DNA from: Armatimonadota bacterium
GTDB taxonomy: Bacteria; Sysuimicrobiota; Sysuimicrobiia; Sysuimicrobiales; Humicultoraceae
Assembly: GCA_031459715.1 (NCBI GenBank)
Contig: JAVKIA010000003.1
Location: forward strand, 62,001-126,000
Reading direction: 5' to 3'
Length of the DNA stretch: 64,000 nucleotides
The notes beneath the pieces are model-generated. The model did not search any database. It was given only the letters and a program-made list of their open reading frames with translations, and was not told where the DNA came from. Numbering within the stretch: the first letter of the stretch is position 1; each line of letters opens with the position of its first letter. The position numbers and the translations under genes are program-made. This document shows, piece after piece, positions 26,045 to 34,770 of this stretch.

Positions 26045-26655
26045 GTCTTCCACCCGCGCGCACACATGGCGGCGTAGATGCGCTCCGCACGCGTCGACGT
26101 GCGCAGGAACAGGTGGCCAATCACAGTGGCGGACGACCGCCAGGTAAACCACCGGTTTGGGGAGAAGGTGCGGCTGAGCCGTGCCCGCTGCATCCGGCCC
26201 ATCTCCTCCACGAGAACGAAAAGGTAGCGGTAGAGCAGTGCCAGGGCGGTCGCCAGCAGGGGCGGCACGCGGAAGCGCGAGAGCGCGCGGAGCACCCCGG
26301 AGAAAGGCGTGGTTGCCCCCAGCATAACCACGGCGCCCAGGGACAGTGTGCTCTTGGTAAGGATGGCCAGGAAGACGCGAAGGCCGTCGGGCTGCAACAG
26401 CGCCAGAAGGGCAACCCCGAGGGCGAAGGGTTCAACGGCCAGGAGGCGTCTGCCCAGACGGCTCAAAGGCACCCTGGAGACCAGGGCCGCCACCAGCAGC
26501 GCCAGGCCCGCGAAGGCGTAGGCGGGCCAGGCGGCGCGCGGCAGCGCCACCACGGTCAGGACAAACGCAACGGCAAGCACCAGCTTTACCGCGGGCGACA
26601 GCCGGTGAATGGGGCTCGAGCCAGGATGGTAGGGATCACCCAGAGCGTGGTGCAC
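26041..26655 (-). CDS. nikQ: Nickel/cobalt ECF transporter transmembrane protein NikQ/CbiQ
   Basis: T component of the ECF importer, 204 aa, with several hydrophobic helices (LVLAVAFVLTVVALP, LLAVEPFALGVALLALL). The coupling region that contacts the ATPase is in the C-terminal half (RAERIYAAMCARGW, the second Ala-Arg-Gly motif of T components). GTG 26655 gives the usual start HHALGDPYHPGSSPIHRL and overlaps the nikMN gene by 20 bp. A longer frame upstream is a shadow of nikMN. Confidence 0.87.
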   Translation of the reverse strand: MHHALGDPYHPGSSPIHRLSPAVKLVLAVAFVLTVVALPRAAWPAYAFAGLALLVAALVSRVPLSRLGRRLLAVEPFALGVALLALLQPDGLRVFLAILTKSTLSLGAVVMLGATTPFSGVLRALSRFRVPPLLATALALLYRYLFVLVEEMGRMQRARLSRTFSPNRWFTWRSSATVIGHLFLRTSTRAERIYAAMCARGWKT

Positions 26656-27628
26656 TGTCGTGCGAGCTCCCCGGAGGCCGGCCGGAGCCGGCGGTGCCCC
26701 GCGGTACCAGGACGATGGCCAGCAGGTAGGCCAGGCCAAAGGCCACCACGGTGCCGATCCCTCCGGCGATGGCCGTTGACGCGGCAGGGGAGCCAACGCC
26801 CGCGAGGGCGTAGTCGGCCAGAGGCGAAGAGGCCGCCGGAGAGGCGGCGGCCTTATGGGCAAATCCCAGCCGCCCAGCCACCGCCTCCAGCCCGTCTGGC
26901 CACTCCGAGGCCAGGGGAGCGACGAAGATGACCAGGCCGAGGGTCACCAGGAGGCCGTACCCGGCCAGAGTGCGTCCGATCCACTCACCCGGCCCCGCCC
27001 GGTCGAAAAGTAGCTCCGGGCGGGCAGTGGCGATTACGGCGACGACCAGCGTGGTGATCAGGGCCTCCCCCACACCGATCAGCATGTGGACGCCCGCCAT
27101 AGCCGGGAAGGCAACCTCCCAGGCCACCGTTCCCGAAAGCGCGAGCTGCCCGGCGCAGGTGACCGCAGCAGCCACCGTGGAACACCACGCGCCAAAGGCC
27201 ACGCCGGCCAGCCGGGCACGCAGACCGCCGCCCAGGAGGCGGGAGACTCCCCGGTAGAGGGCGTAGCCCAGCAGCGATGCCACTAACGCCATGTTGAAGA
27301 TGTTGGCCCCCAGCGCGGTGATGCCGCCATCGGCAAAGAGGAAGGCCTGCAGGATCAGGACGGACGACATGACCAGGACGGCCGCGCTGGGGCCGAGGAG
27401 CACGGCAGCCAGCACCGCCCCGATGAGGTGCCCCGATGTACCGCCGGCGACGGGGAAGTTGAGCATCTGCGCTGCAAAGATGAAGGCCGCGGCCACGCCG
27501 ACGAGCGGCACCGCGCGGTGCGGCAGGGTGCGCCGCACCGTTCGCAGGGCCAGGCCCAGGCCGGCTGCGGCCAGCACACCGCCGGCGATCGCCGTGGGGG
27601 TGTCCAGAAACCCGTCAGGAATGTGCAT
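26636..27628 (-). CDS. nikMN: Fused NikM-NikN (CbiM with PDGLE domain) nickel substrate-binding component
   Basis: S component of the ECF metal importer, 330 aa. It starts MHIPDGFLDT, in which His2 and the N-terminal amine bind the metal after Met processing. Residues 1-200 are the CbiM domain (GGTSGHLIGAVLAAVLLGPS, a membrane metal-site helix). The C-terminal part carries WPDGLEAVAG, the PDGLE motif of NikN/CbiN-like proteins, then a final membrane helix. Such M-N fusions are more often nickel- than cobalt-specific. It lies 12 bp downstream of nikR. Confidence 0.9.
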   Translation of the reverse strand: MHIPDGFLDTPTAIAGGVLAAAGLGLALRTVRRTLPHRAVPLVGVAAAFIFAAQMLNFPVAGGTSGHLIGAVLAAVLLGPSAAVLVMSSVLILQAFLFADGGITALGANIFNMALVASLLGYALYRGVSRLLGGGLRARLAGVAFGAWCSTVAAAVTCAGQLALSGTVAWEVAFPAMAGVHMLIGVGEALITTLVVAVIATARPELLFDRAGPGEWIGRTLAGYGLLVTLGLVIFVAPLASEWPDGLEAVAGRLGFAHKAAASPAASSPLADYALAGVGSPAASTAIAGGIGTVVAFGLAYLLAIVLVPRGTAGSGRPPGSSHDSAPRSG

Positions 27629-27640
27629 GCGCCGGTCTCC

Positions 27641-28057
27641 TCACGCCGGGAGCTCCTTCCCCGCAGTGGTCACACTGAGCCGCCCGTGCTTGACGCCCCT
27701 GGTCGCCGCCAGGCGATCGGCAACCGCCTTCACCTCGCCGGCCCGGCCGCGTACGGCCAGGACCTCCAGGCAATGCCGCCGGTCCAGGTGCACGTGCAGC
27801 GTGGAGATGATCAGGTGTGGATGGTGGTGCTGAATGTCCGTAAGCAGGGCCTGTACGCCCCGGCGGTGGTGATCGTAGATTAGGGTGATGGTGCCTACGA
27901 TCGGGTGATTCCCGCGCTGCGCGCGGTGATCGACCAGCTGCGCTCGCACCATGTCGGCCACGGCTCGGGAGCGGCTTCGGTAGCCTTTCGCCCTGGCCAT
28001 GGCGTCCAGTTGCGCTACCAGGGCGGGAGGCATCGAAAGGCTGAAACGTCGCAGCAT
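27641..28057 (-). CDS. nikR: Nickel-responsive regulator NikR
   Basis: Ribbon-helix-helix/ACT-like repressor, 138 aa from ATG 28057. The DNA-binding N-terminus is RRFSLSMPPALVAQLDAMAR. The high-affinity nickel site is complete: His77 in QHHHPH, His88 and His90 in TLHVHLD, and Cys96 in RRHCLEV, with the same spacing as E. coli His76/His87/His89/Cys95. It is the first gene of the operon with nikMN, nikQ and nikO. A longer frame to 28114 runs through the operator, so the shorter start is preferred. Confidence 0.94.
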   Translation of the reverse strand: MLRRFSLSMPPALVAQLDAMARAKGYRSRSRAVADMVRAQLVDHRAQRGNHPIVGTITLIYDHHRRGVQALLTDIQHHHPHLIISTLHVHLDRRHCLEVLAVRGRAGEVKAVADRLAATRGVKHGRLSVTTAGKELPA

Positions 28058-28066
28058 AGAGGATTT

Positions 28067-28096
28067 GGTGCTACTTTCTTCTAAAATCGTAGCACC
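28067..28096. promoter_or_regulatory. NikR operator
   Basis: GTGCTAC (28068-28074) and GTAGCAC (28089-28095) form a perfect inverted repeat with a 14-bp spacer; the flanking G/C extends each arm to 8 bp. The 28-bp overall span is the same as the E. coli NikR site GTATGA-N16-TCATAC. It lies 10 bp upstream of the nikR ATG, so nickel-loaded NikR should repress its own operon. Confidence 0.8.
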
Positions 28097-28172
28097 GCTT
28101 CCGTGCGGCGTCAACCGGTGCCCGGCGGAGTCGGATTGAGTACACTGAAGGTGCCAGGGCCGGCCTGGTCAG

Positions 28173-29114
28173 ATGCGTGCTGCGGTGGACGACGTGCCAG
28201 AGAAGCAGGAACAAAGGGGGGCGCCACGGCCCGCCAGCACGGTGGTCGTCGTGGCGGACTCTGCGACCGATCCTCCCGACGAGCTGGTGCGCCAGCTGGG
28301 CATCCTCCTGGTTCCTATCTACATCCGCTTCGGCGAGCAGCTGTACCGGGACCGCGTGGACATCAGCGTGGCGGAAGTGGCCGCCCGCCTGGCCCGCGGC
28401 GAGCTGGCCAAGACCATCAACCCCGGGCCGGCGGACTATCTGCGGGCGTTCCGCCAGGTCCTGGAGCGGGACCCCCAGGCCAGCATCCTGTGCTTTACCA
28501 TCTCTGCCCGGCTGAGCGCGTCCTATCAGTCGGCCCTGGTCGCCAGGAACCTGATCAACGCCTCCACTATCCACGTGGTGGACACCACGGCAGGGAGCCT
28601 GGCCAGCGGCTGGCTGGTCATAGAGGCGGCGCGGGCGGCCCGGCGGGGGGAGTTGCCCCAACAAATCTTGCAACGTACCGAGGCCATCGCCAGGAGCTTG
28701 CGCTTCTACGCGCTGGTGGACAACCTGCGCTATCTCTACCATGCGGGACGCATCGGGCACGCGCAGGCGGCGCTGGGGACGCTGCTGGACATCAAACCCA
28801 TCCTCACCCTGCGGGAAGGGGAGGTGGTGCTCGCGGAGCGGCAGCGGGGGCAGCAGCGGGCGCTGCAGCGCCTGGTGGCCCTGGCCTGCGAGGGGATCGA
28901 AGGACAGGCGGTCAAGTGCGCGGTGTTCTACACTGGGGCGGAGGCTCCGGCACAGGCGCTGGCAGCGGAGCTAGGCCGGCGCCTGCACCTGGACGAGCTT
29001 CTGGTGGCTCACGCGGGGCCGGTCATCACCGCCAGTGTGGGCCCCGGCCTGGTTGGCTTCGCCCTCTTCACCGCGGCTCTCGAAGACCTCAGAAGGGAGG
29101 CACCGTATGGCTGA
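28173..29114 (+). CDS. fakB: DegV-family fatty-acid-binding protein FakB
   Basis: Fatty-acid-binding subunit of the fatty acid kinase, 313 aa. DegV features are VVVADSATDPPDELVRQLGI, a KTINPGPADYLRAF segment in place of the usual TSQPS ligand loop, SARLSASYQSALVA, and VDNLRYLYHAGRIGHAQAAL. FakB presents a bound fatty acid to FakA for phosphorylation. It overlaps plsY by 8 bp, and fakA follows. The start could be ATG 28173 or slightly later; no strong ribosome site is seen. Confidence 0.85.
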   Translation: MRAAVDDVPEKQEQRGAPRPASTVVVVADSATDPPDELVRQLGILLVPIYIRFGEQLYRDRVDISVAEVAARLARGELAKTINPGPADYLRAFRQVLERDPQASILCFTISARLSASYQSALVARNLINASTIHVVDTTAGSLASGWLVIEAARAARRGELPQQILQRTEAIARSLRFYALVDNLRYLYHAGRIGHAQAALGTLLDIKPILTLREGEVVLAERQRGQQRALQRLVALACEGIEGQAVKCAVFYTGAEAPAQALAAELGRRLHLDELLVAHAGPVITASVGPGLVGFALFTAALEDLRREAPYG

Positions 29115-29691
29115 CGCGTTCACCCGACTCCTCCTGGTTGTGCTGGGCTATCTCCTGGGCTCCTTTCCGGCCAACTACCTGGCCGCCAGGGTGGCGGCCG
29201 GTGTGGACCTGCGCACCGTGGCCAACGGCAACATCGGTGGCATGAACACCATGCGCAATGTGGGCTTCCTGCCCGGCCTGGTGGGCACGCTGCTGGACAT
29301 GGCCAAAGGGGCACTGGCGGCGTACCTGGGTAACCGCGCCGTTCCGGGATGGGGCTGGATCTCCGGGGCCCTGGCTGTCGTGGGGCACAACTGGATGCTT
29401 CCGCTGAAGTTCGCCGGCGGCAAGGGCGTGGCCACTACCGCAGGCATGCTCCTGGCCCTCGACCCCCGGGTCATCCTCACCTGGGCGCTGGTCGCCGCCG
29501 TGGTGATCCTGGTGGTGCGTGACTCCTACGCGGGTGCGGGGACCGCCTACGCCACCCTCCCCCTGGTAGCGTGGAAGTTCGCCGGAATCCCTGAGGCCTT
29601 CTGGGGCGGGCTCCTGGTCGGCGGTGCCTGCCTGCTTAAGCTGCGTCCCGACCTGCGGGCATTTCGCTCCGGCCGGCGGGTCATCTTCTGA
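29107..29691 (+). CDS. plsY: Acyl-phosphate:glycerol-3-phosphate acyltransferase PlsY
   Basis: Integral membrane acyltransferase, 194 aa, that makes 1-acyl-glycerol-3-phosphate from acyl-phosphate. Conserved loops are GSFPANYLAARV, the variant NGNIGGMNTMRNVG (usual form GSGNIGATN) and GHNWMLPLKFAGGKGVAT. ATG 29107 follows GGGAGG and overlaps the fakB stop by 8 bp. It uses the acyl-phosphate that FakA/FakB would produce, so all three genes form one route from free fatty acid to phospholipid. Confidence 0.92.
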   Translation: MADAFTRLLLVVLGYLLGSFPANYLAARVAAGVDLRTVANGNIGGMNTMRNVGFLPGLVGTLLDMAKGALAAYLGNRAVPGWGWISGALAVVGHNWMLPLKFAGGKGVATTAGMLLALDPRVILTWALVAAVVILVVRDSYAGAGTAYATLPLVAWKFAGIPEAFWGGLLVGGACLLKLRPDLRAFRSGRRVIF

Positions 29692-29697
29692 CCGGGG

Positions 29698-31266
29698 ATG
29701 CTGCTGACCGGGTCGACGTTTGCACGCCTGCTGGCCTCCGGGGCTCGCAGGCTGGCGGCGTACCGCGAGGAGCTCAATGCCATCAACGTCTTCCCGGCGC
29801 CTGACGGCGACACCGGGGACAATCTGGTCGCCACGGCCAGTGCCGCCAGCCACGCCCTGGAGCAGTGGCCCCAGCCCGACCTCGGCCGCGCGGCTGCGGC
29901 GGCGGCGGAGGCGGCCTTCCAGGAGGCGCGAGGGAACTCCGGCTTGATCCTTTCGCAGATCCTCAAGGGGTTTGCCCAGGCCTTCAGCGGTCTGGAGGAG
30001 GCCAACACCCAACAGGTCGCCGATGGCTTCCGTCGCGCCCGGGACGCCGCCTACGCCGCCATGGTGCGCCCCGTCGAGGGCACGATGCTCACTGTCATCC
30101 GCGAGTGTGGCGAGAGGGCCGGCCAGGCTGCGGCCAGCGATTCAACCCTGGGTGAGTTCTTCGCCGCCATGGTGCAGACGGCTCAGCAGGCCGTGGCCAG
30201 TACCCCGGACCTCCTCCCCGCGCTGCAACGTGTGGGGGTAGTGGACGCCGGGGCGCAGGGACTGGCCTGTTTCCTGGAGGGGATGTGGGAGGCGCTCGGC
30301 GACCACCCGCTCCCCCTGCGCCCTCCCGTCGCCGCTCCAAACCCTCACGCCCTTCCGCCCCTGACCGCCCGCCCCTATGACCTCGAACTCTCCCTGCGCC
30401 TGCGGGACCGTCCCGCCGCGCTGCTCGACGCGCTGGCGGCGCAGGCGGAAAGTGTGGTCCTCACCGGAAGCCCCGAGCTCACCCGGATCCACCTGCACGC
30501 GGACGACCCTACGGCGATTCTGCGCCTCTGCCTGGACTACGGGACCCTGGTGGAGGCGCGGATCCGGGATATGCGGGAGCAGCACGCCGAGCTGCTGCGC
30601 CGCTACGGCGAGGAACCGCTGCCCCTGCGCCGCGCCAAGGTCGACGCCGCTGTAGTCAGGACTCCAGTGATTGTCCTGGCCTCCGGGGAGGGTTTCGCCG
30701 TCCTCTTCCGCAGCCTGGGCGCGGCGCAGGTGATCGACGCGGCGCAGGCCAGCGCGGAACGGCTGCAGGTGGCGATCGGGGAGGCGGGGACGGAGGAGGT
30801 CATCCTGCTCCCCAACGACCCGGCGCACCTGCCTCTCTGCGCCCTGGTGCAGGAGCGGGCGACCAAGCCGGTGCGCGTTGTACCCACGCGGACGCAGCCG
30901 GAAGGCGTGGCCGCCCTGCTGGCCTGGCGACCGCACGCCGCGGGGGAGGAGAACTCTCTACGGATGGCGGAGGCGGCAGTGTCGGTGCGCACAGGGACGG
31001 TGGCTTCCTCCGAAGGGAGGTTCCGGGGATCTGCGAGCGGGGAGGAGGTAGCCAGCTCTTACTCCCTGGAGGAAGTCACGCTGGCGGTCCTGCAGAAACT
31101 CCGGAAAGGGGGAGGGGAGGTGATGACCCTCTACCCCGGGGTTGAGATGGACCAGACCGCTGCCCACCAGCTGGCCGGCCAGGTGCGCCGCCGGTTCCCG
31201 GACGCGACGGTCGAGGTTGTCCCCGGCGGCCAGCCTGAGTCTGTGCTCATCGTCTCCGTGGAGTGA
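29698..31266 (+). CDS. fakA: Fatty acid kinase FakA (DhaL domain + FakA C-terminal domain)
   Basis: ATP-dependent kinase, 522 aa, that phosphorylates FakB-bound fatty acids. The N-terminal DhaL-like domain has INVFPAPDGDTGDNLV (Asp residues binding Mg-ATP), EARGNSGLILSQILKGF and GTMLTVIRECGE. The middle region contains an RIHLHADDP segment and the C-terminal region VSVEAGDG-type substitution is absent, ending PGGQPESVLIVSVE. The length is close to other FakA proteins. It starts 6 bp after plsY and overlaps the convergent PfkB-type kinase gene by 20 bp. Confidence 0.9.
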   Translation: MLLTGSTFARLLASGARRLAAYREELNAINVFPAPDGDTGDNLVATASAASHALEQWPQPDLGRAAAAAAEAAFQEARGNSGLILSQILKGFAQAFSGLEEANTQQVADGFRRARDAAYAAMVRPVEGTMLTVIRECGERAGQAAASDSTLGEFFAAMVQTAQQAVASTPDLLPALQRVGVVDAGAQGLACFLEGMWEALGDHPLPLRPPVAAPNPHALPPLTARPYDLELSLRLRDRPAALLDALAAQAESVVLTGSPELTRIHLHADDPTAILRLCLDYGTLVEARIRDMREQHAELLRRYGEEPLPLRRAKVDAAVVRTPVIVLASGEGFAVLFRSLGAAQVIDAAQASAERLQVAIGEAGTEEVILLPNDPAHLPLCALVQERATKPVRVVPTRTQPEGVAALLAWRPHAAGEENSLRMAEAAVSVRTGTVASSEGRFRGSASGEEVASSYSLEEVTLAVLQKLRKGGGEVMTLYPGVEMDQTAAHQLAGQVRRRFPDATVEVVPGGQPESVLIVSVE

Positions 31267-32119
31267 TCTTCCGGTCTACGTCTGCCCGGGTGCCGCGGTA
31301 GGCGCCGGGGTACTCCATCTTGAGGGACGTCACCGCTGCGGCGAAGCGGCAGGCCTCTTCCGGATCGGTCTCCAGCCTCCTGGCCACATAGGCGGCGAAG
31401 CAGGTATCACCGCGGCCGGTGCGGCCCCGGACTTGCCGCGGTGCGAATGGCGCCTCGAAGAACGTCCCCCCGGCATAGACCAGGACACCGCGGGCATGGG
31501 TGAGCACGACCTCCCGCGGACCCAGGGCGGCCAGCGCCCGCGCCGCCATCCGCAGGTCGGCGGTGCCTGTCAGCGCCTCCGCCTCGGCGTCGTCCGCCTT
31601 GAGAAAGGTGACGGAGGCCAGGTCGGCAGCCCTGGTTGGCCAGTCCCGGGTAACCAGGGTCTCCCCCTCGGGGACGCGGGCGAACCCCTGCGCATCCGGA
31701 CCCACGGGTCCCTGTGCTGACAGCAGGCGCACCAGCTCACCCGGCACCTCTCCCGCCATCAGCGGGGTGATGATGGTCACGCGGCTCTCGATGGAGGGGA
31801 TTTCCTCCGGGGTGAAGGGGCCGGCGAACCCCAGCAGCCGGCAGATGCGGCGGTCCATGCTCGCATCCGGGTAGATGTTCTCTATCCCCGTGGTTCGCGC
31901 GGCGGCAGAGGCATGCACGCTGATCCCCTCGGCGCGCAGCTCATCCAGGAAGACAAAGTCGTCCGGGTGCAGCTTTGTCACCACGGCCACCGCGTAACCG
32001 AGCCGCCGCAGGGCCAGCGCACCATAGTAGACGCCTCCCCCGGAGGCGGACTCGACGACGCCCGGGAACACCAGCCGGTCCCGGGCGAAGTGCCCGATCA
32101 AGACCACGTCAACGCCCAC
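31247..32119 (-). CDS. PfkB-family carbohydrate/nucleoside kinase
   Basis: Ribokinase-fold sugar or nucleoside kinase, 290 aa. The start is VVLIGHFARDRLVF with GGGVYYGALALRRLGY near the substrate site, and the C-terminal anion-hole motif is GRTGRGDTCFAAYVARR, with the catalytic Asp in RGDT (TGRGD form seen in some inositol- and cytidine-type kinases rather than the common GAGD). Its end overlaps the end of fakA by 20 bp; the neighbour does not suggest a pathway. Substrate unknown. Confidence 0.87.
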   Translation of the reverse strand: MGVDVVLIGHFARDRLVFPGVVESASGGGVYYGALALRRLGYAVAVVTKLHPDDFVFLDELRAEGISVHASAAARTTGIENIYPDASMDRRICRLLGFAGPFTPEEIPSIESRVTIITPLMAGEVPGELVRLLSAQGPVGPDAQGFARVPEGETLVTRDWPTRAADLASVTFLKADDAEAEALTGTADLRMAARALAALGPREVVLTHARGVLVYAGGTFFEAPFAPRQVRGRTGRGDTCFAAYVARRLETDPEEACRFAAAVTSLKMEYPGAYRGTRADVDRKITPRRR

Positions 32120-32331
32120 GCCGTGCCACCTCCTGGTTTCGTGCTACTCACCTTCGCCGGGCGACCCGCGAGCTCCCTGGGACAACCTCAGTGAGATCCC
32201 GCCCCGGGGGCGCGCGGTGGGACAGGCGCAGAGAACGGAAGGGCTCCACCCACTGCACTAAGGGCTATCTGCCGGGAAAGTACGGTTGCGCAAGCGAAGC
32301 CGAGGGGGTAGGATTCTGGTAGTTACCGGTC

Positions 32332-33117
32332 ATGTCCAGAACAACCCGCACCCCACAGCGCACCTTGGATGGGCGAGCCCCGATTCCGCTGCACCGGCAG
32401 CTCCGCGACGCCCTGGTCCGGGAAATCGCCAGGGGTCGCTACCGTCCCGGCGAGCGCATCCTTTCCGAACGCGAACTCTGCCTGCGCTATGGCGTCAGCC
32501 GCACCACCGTCCGCCAGACAGTCAACGACCTGGTCCACAGCGGGCAGTTGGTCCGCGTCCCCGCCAAAGGCACGTTCGTTGCGACTCCCAAGATCGAGCA
32601 GGATCTGGCACAGGTGAGTCGGTTCTCCGAGACCGTAGCCGCGGCGGGGCGGACGCCGACGATTCGTGTTCTGACCACGTCCCGGGGCCCGGCCTCTGAA
32701 TCGGCACGGCGCGGGCTGGAGCTGAGCGCGGAGGACGAGATTGTCCGCATCGACGTGCTGGGCGCTGCCGACGACGAGCCGCTGGCGCTGTACCGTGTAC
32801 ACCTGCCCGCCGTCTGGGGAGCTACGGCGGCGCAGGAGCTGCGCGAGGCGGAGGCGGCCGGCGGCGCACGCTTCGACATGATCCTGCAGCACCTGAAGCG
32901 CGTCTATGACCTCGCCCCAGCGTGGGCCATGCAGCGGTATGAAGCGACGACCGCCGGCACCGCTGCCGCCGCTTTGCTGGGTATCGCTCCCGGTGCAGCG
33001 GTATTCACCAGTACACGCATCATCTATACAGGGGAAGGGGTGCCTGTCGAGTACGACGAGGTCCTGTACCGGGGCGACCGGTACCGCTTCACCATCCGCC
33101 GTGCCTACACCATCTGA
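32332..33117 (+). CDS. GntR-family regulator, HutC/UTRA subfamily
   Basis: Regulator, 261 aa: winged helix-turn-helix at residues 18-85 (LREIARGRYRPGERILSERE region, with RYGVSRTTVRQTVNDLVHSG) and a UTRA domain (RIDVLGAADDEPLALYRVHL, AVFTSTRIIYTGEGVPVEYD). It lies 100 bp upstream of the permuted binding protein and is transcribed in the same direction as the transporter/catabolic genes to 39900. It probably represses them; no clear operator palindrome was found. Confidence 0.9.
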   Translation: MSRTTRTPQRTLDGRAPIPLHRQLRDALVREIARGRYRPGERILSERELCLRYGVSRTTVRQTVNDLVHSGQLVRVPAKGTFVATPKIEQDLAQVSRFSETVAAAGRTPTIRVLTTSRGPASESARRGLELSAEDEIVRIDVLGAADDEPLALYRVHLPAVWGATAAQELREAEAAGGARFDMILQHLKRVYDLAPAWAMQRYEATTAGTAAAALLGIAPGAAVFTSTRIIYTGEGVPVEYDEVLYRGDRYRFTIRRAYTI

Positions 33118-33217
33118 AGGACCCGGCCTGCGACACCGGCACCCCGACCAGACGGCCGGATGGAAGTGGTGGAAAGACCGAAGATAAATCCCTGAATCCG
33201 GAAAGGGGGGAGCACTG

Positions 33218-34762
33218 GTGACGCGCAAGCAGGGAGGGGGAATGCTCGCCGCAGCACTCCTGCTGGCGGCTACGGTGCTGCCGGCGGGAGCTCAGCAGAC
33301 GCTGGTCTTCGTGTTGGACACGGAGGCCTTCCGCAAGGTGGAGGCGGAGGCCATCGCCCAGGACCTGCGGGCGATCGGGGTCAACGTCGAGGTTCGCGTC
33401 TGGGAACGTACTGCCCTCATCGACCGCATCCGGGCTGGTGAGCGGCAGGCCTACTTGACAGATTGGGGCAGCGCCTTCTTCGATCCCTTTGACCTGGCGG
33501 TCCCCAAGTTGAAGACAAAGGACCGGGGGAACTACTCCTTTTACTCCAACCCGGAGGTCGACCGCCTGCTGGAGGTGGGAAGCACGGGGACCGATGCCGC
33601 ACGGCGGCGGGACGCCTACTTCAGGGTGCAGGAGATCCTCTTCAATGACGCCCCCTGGATCTTCGGCTACTTCCGTGAGGAGGCCCAGGCGGCGTCGGTC
33701 CTGGTGGAGAACTGGGAGCCAGCCATGGACAGCCGGATTAACCTGCACGACGTGCGCCTGACGCGGGGCAGCGTCATCGTGGTGGCCATGAACACTAACA
33801 GCATCATCACCCTCGACCCGGCCATGCACCGCGACCGGAAGACCGAGACCGTTATCCGCAACATCTTCGACGGCCTGGTCACCCGGACGACCCGCGACCG
33901 GGTGGTTCCCGAGCTTGCCACCGCCTGGACTCAGCCCAGCCCTACGGTCTACGAGTTCACCCTGCGCCCTGGACCCACATTCCACAACGGTGACCCGGTC
34001 ACGGCCGACGACGTCCTCTTCACCTTCGATCGCATCCTCAGGGAGGGTGCCGTCGGCGGCCAGAGCAGCCCGCGCAAAGGCCTTCTCGGCCCCCTGCAGA
34101 AGGTGGAGAAGGTCGGCGAGGATAGAATCCGCTTCACGCTGGCTCAGCCTTTCCCTCCCTTCCTCCAGGCGCTGGTGCACTTCCAGATCGTCCCCATGAG
34201 GTACATCCGGCAGGTGGGGGACAGAGCTTTCGCGGAACGTCCCATTGGCACAGGCCCCTTCCGTTTCGTGGCCGGAGCGCTTGACTCCCAGATCGTCCTG
34301 CAGCGTTACGACCGGTACTACGGTGGCTCCTCCGCCCTGCCCCCGGTGGGGGTGGCACCAGCTGCAGGCGCGGTCTTCCGCATGATGCCCGAGCCAGCCA
34401 CGCGGGTGGCCGCGCTGAAGGCAGGCGAGGTGCACATCGTAGAGGACCTGCCCATCGATCTGCTCCCGGACCTGGAGCGCGATCCAAAGGTTTACGTGAA
34501 GACCACGCAAGGGACACGTGTCTACGCCGTGGAACTCAACAACGCACGGCCACCCTTCAACAACGTCAGGGTGCGGCAGGCCATGAACTACGCGGTGAAC
34601 TGGGAGGCGATCCTGAAGAATGTCTACCGTGGCTACGCCCGGCGCCTGGCCACCGTGTTCCTGCCCAGCGGGTTCGGTTACAACCCCGACCTGAAGCCCT
34701 ACCCCTTCGACCAGAACAAAGCGCGGCAGCTCATCCGGGAGGCCGGGTTTACGGTGCGCTGA
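33218..34762 (+). CDS. Family-5 ABC substrate-binding protein with circularly permuted lobe order
   Basis: Exported receptor, 514 aa, for the DppBC pair downstream. Signal peptide: MLAAALLLAATVLPAGAQQ. Directly after it comes what is normally the C-terminal lobe: TLVFVLDTEAFRKVEAEAI, IGVNVEVRVWERT, NYSFYSNPEVDRLL, ILFNDAPWIFGYFR (residues about 25-180). Only then does the normal N-lobe follow: TNSIITLDPAMHRDRKTET, NIFDGLVTRTT, VTADDVLFTFDRIL, IGTGPFRFV, VRVRQAMNYAVN, and the protein ends at the hinge DQNKARQLIREAGF plus three residues. In a normal receptor (such as 1319-2875) the C-lobe follows that hinge. No second C-lobe is encoded before 34817. Alternative: a truncated C-N-C protein. Confidence 0.82.
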   Translation: MTRKQGGGMLAAALLLAATVLPAGAQQTLVFVLDTEAFRKVEAEAIAQDLRAIGVNVEVRVWERTALIDRIRAGERQAYLTDWGSAFFDPFDLAVPKLKTKDRGNYSFYSNPEVDRLLEVGSTGTDAARRRDAYFRVQEILFNDAPWIFGYFREEAQAASVLVENWEPAMDSRINLHDVRLTRGSVIVVAMNTNSIITLDPAMHRDRKTETVIRNIFDGLVTRTTRDRVVPELATAWTQPSPTVYEFTLRPGPTFHNGDPVTADDVLFTFDRILREGAVGGQSSPRKGLLGPLQKVEKVGEDRIRFTLAQPFPPFLQALVHFQIVPMRYIRQVGDRAFAERPIGTGPFRFVAGALDSQIVLQRYDRYYGGSSALPPVGVAPAAGAVFRMMPEPATRVAALKAGEVHIVEDLPIDLLPDLERDPKVYVKTTQGTRVYAVELNNARPPFNNVRVRQAMNYAVNWEAILKNVYRGYARRLATVFLPSGFGYNPDLKPYPFDQNKARQLIREAGFTVR

Positions 34763-34770
34763 GCTAGGGA

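Noticed and set aside
25298-27628. Assignment of the ECF system to cobalt (CbiMQO)
   Set aside because: A NikR gene heads the operon with its own operator and no cobalamin gene or B12 riboswitch is present; nickel is the better assignment.
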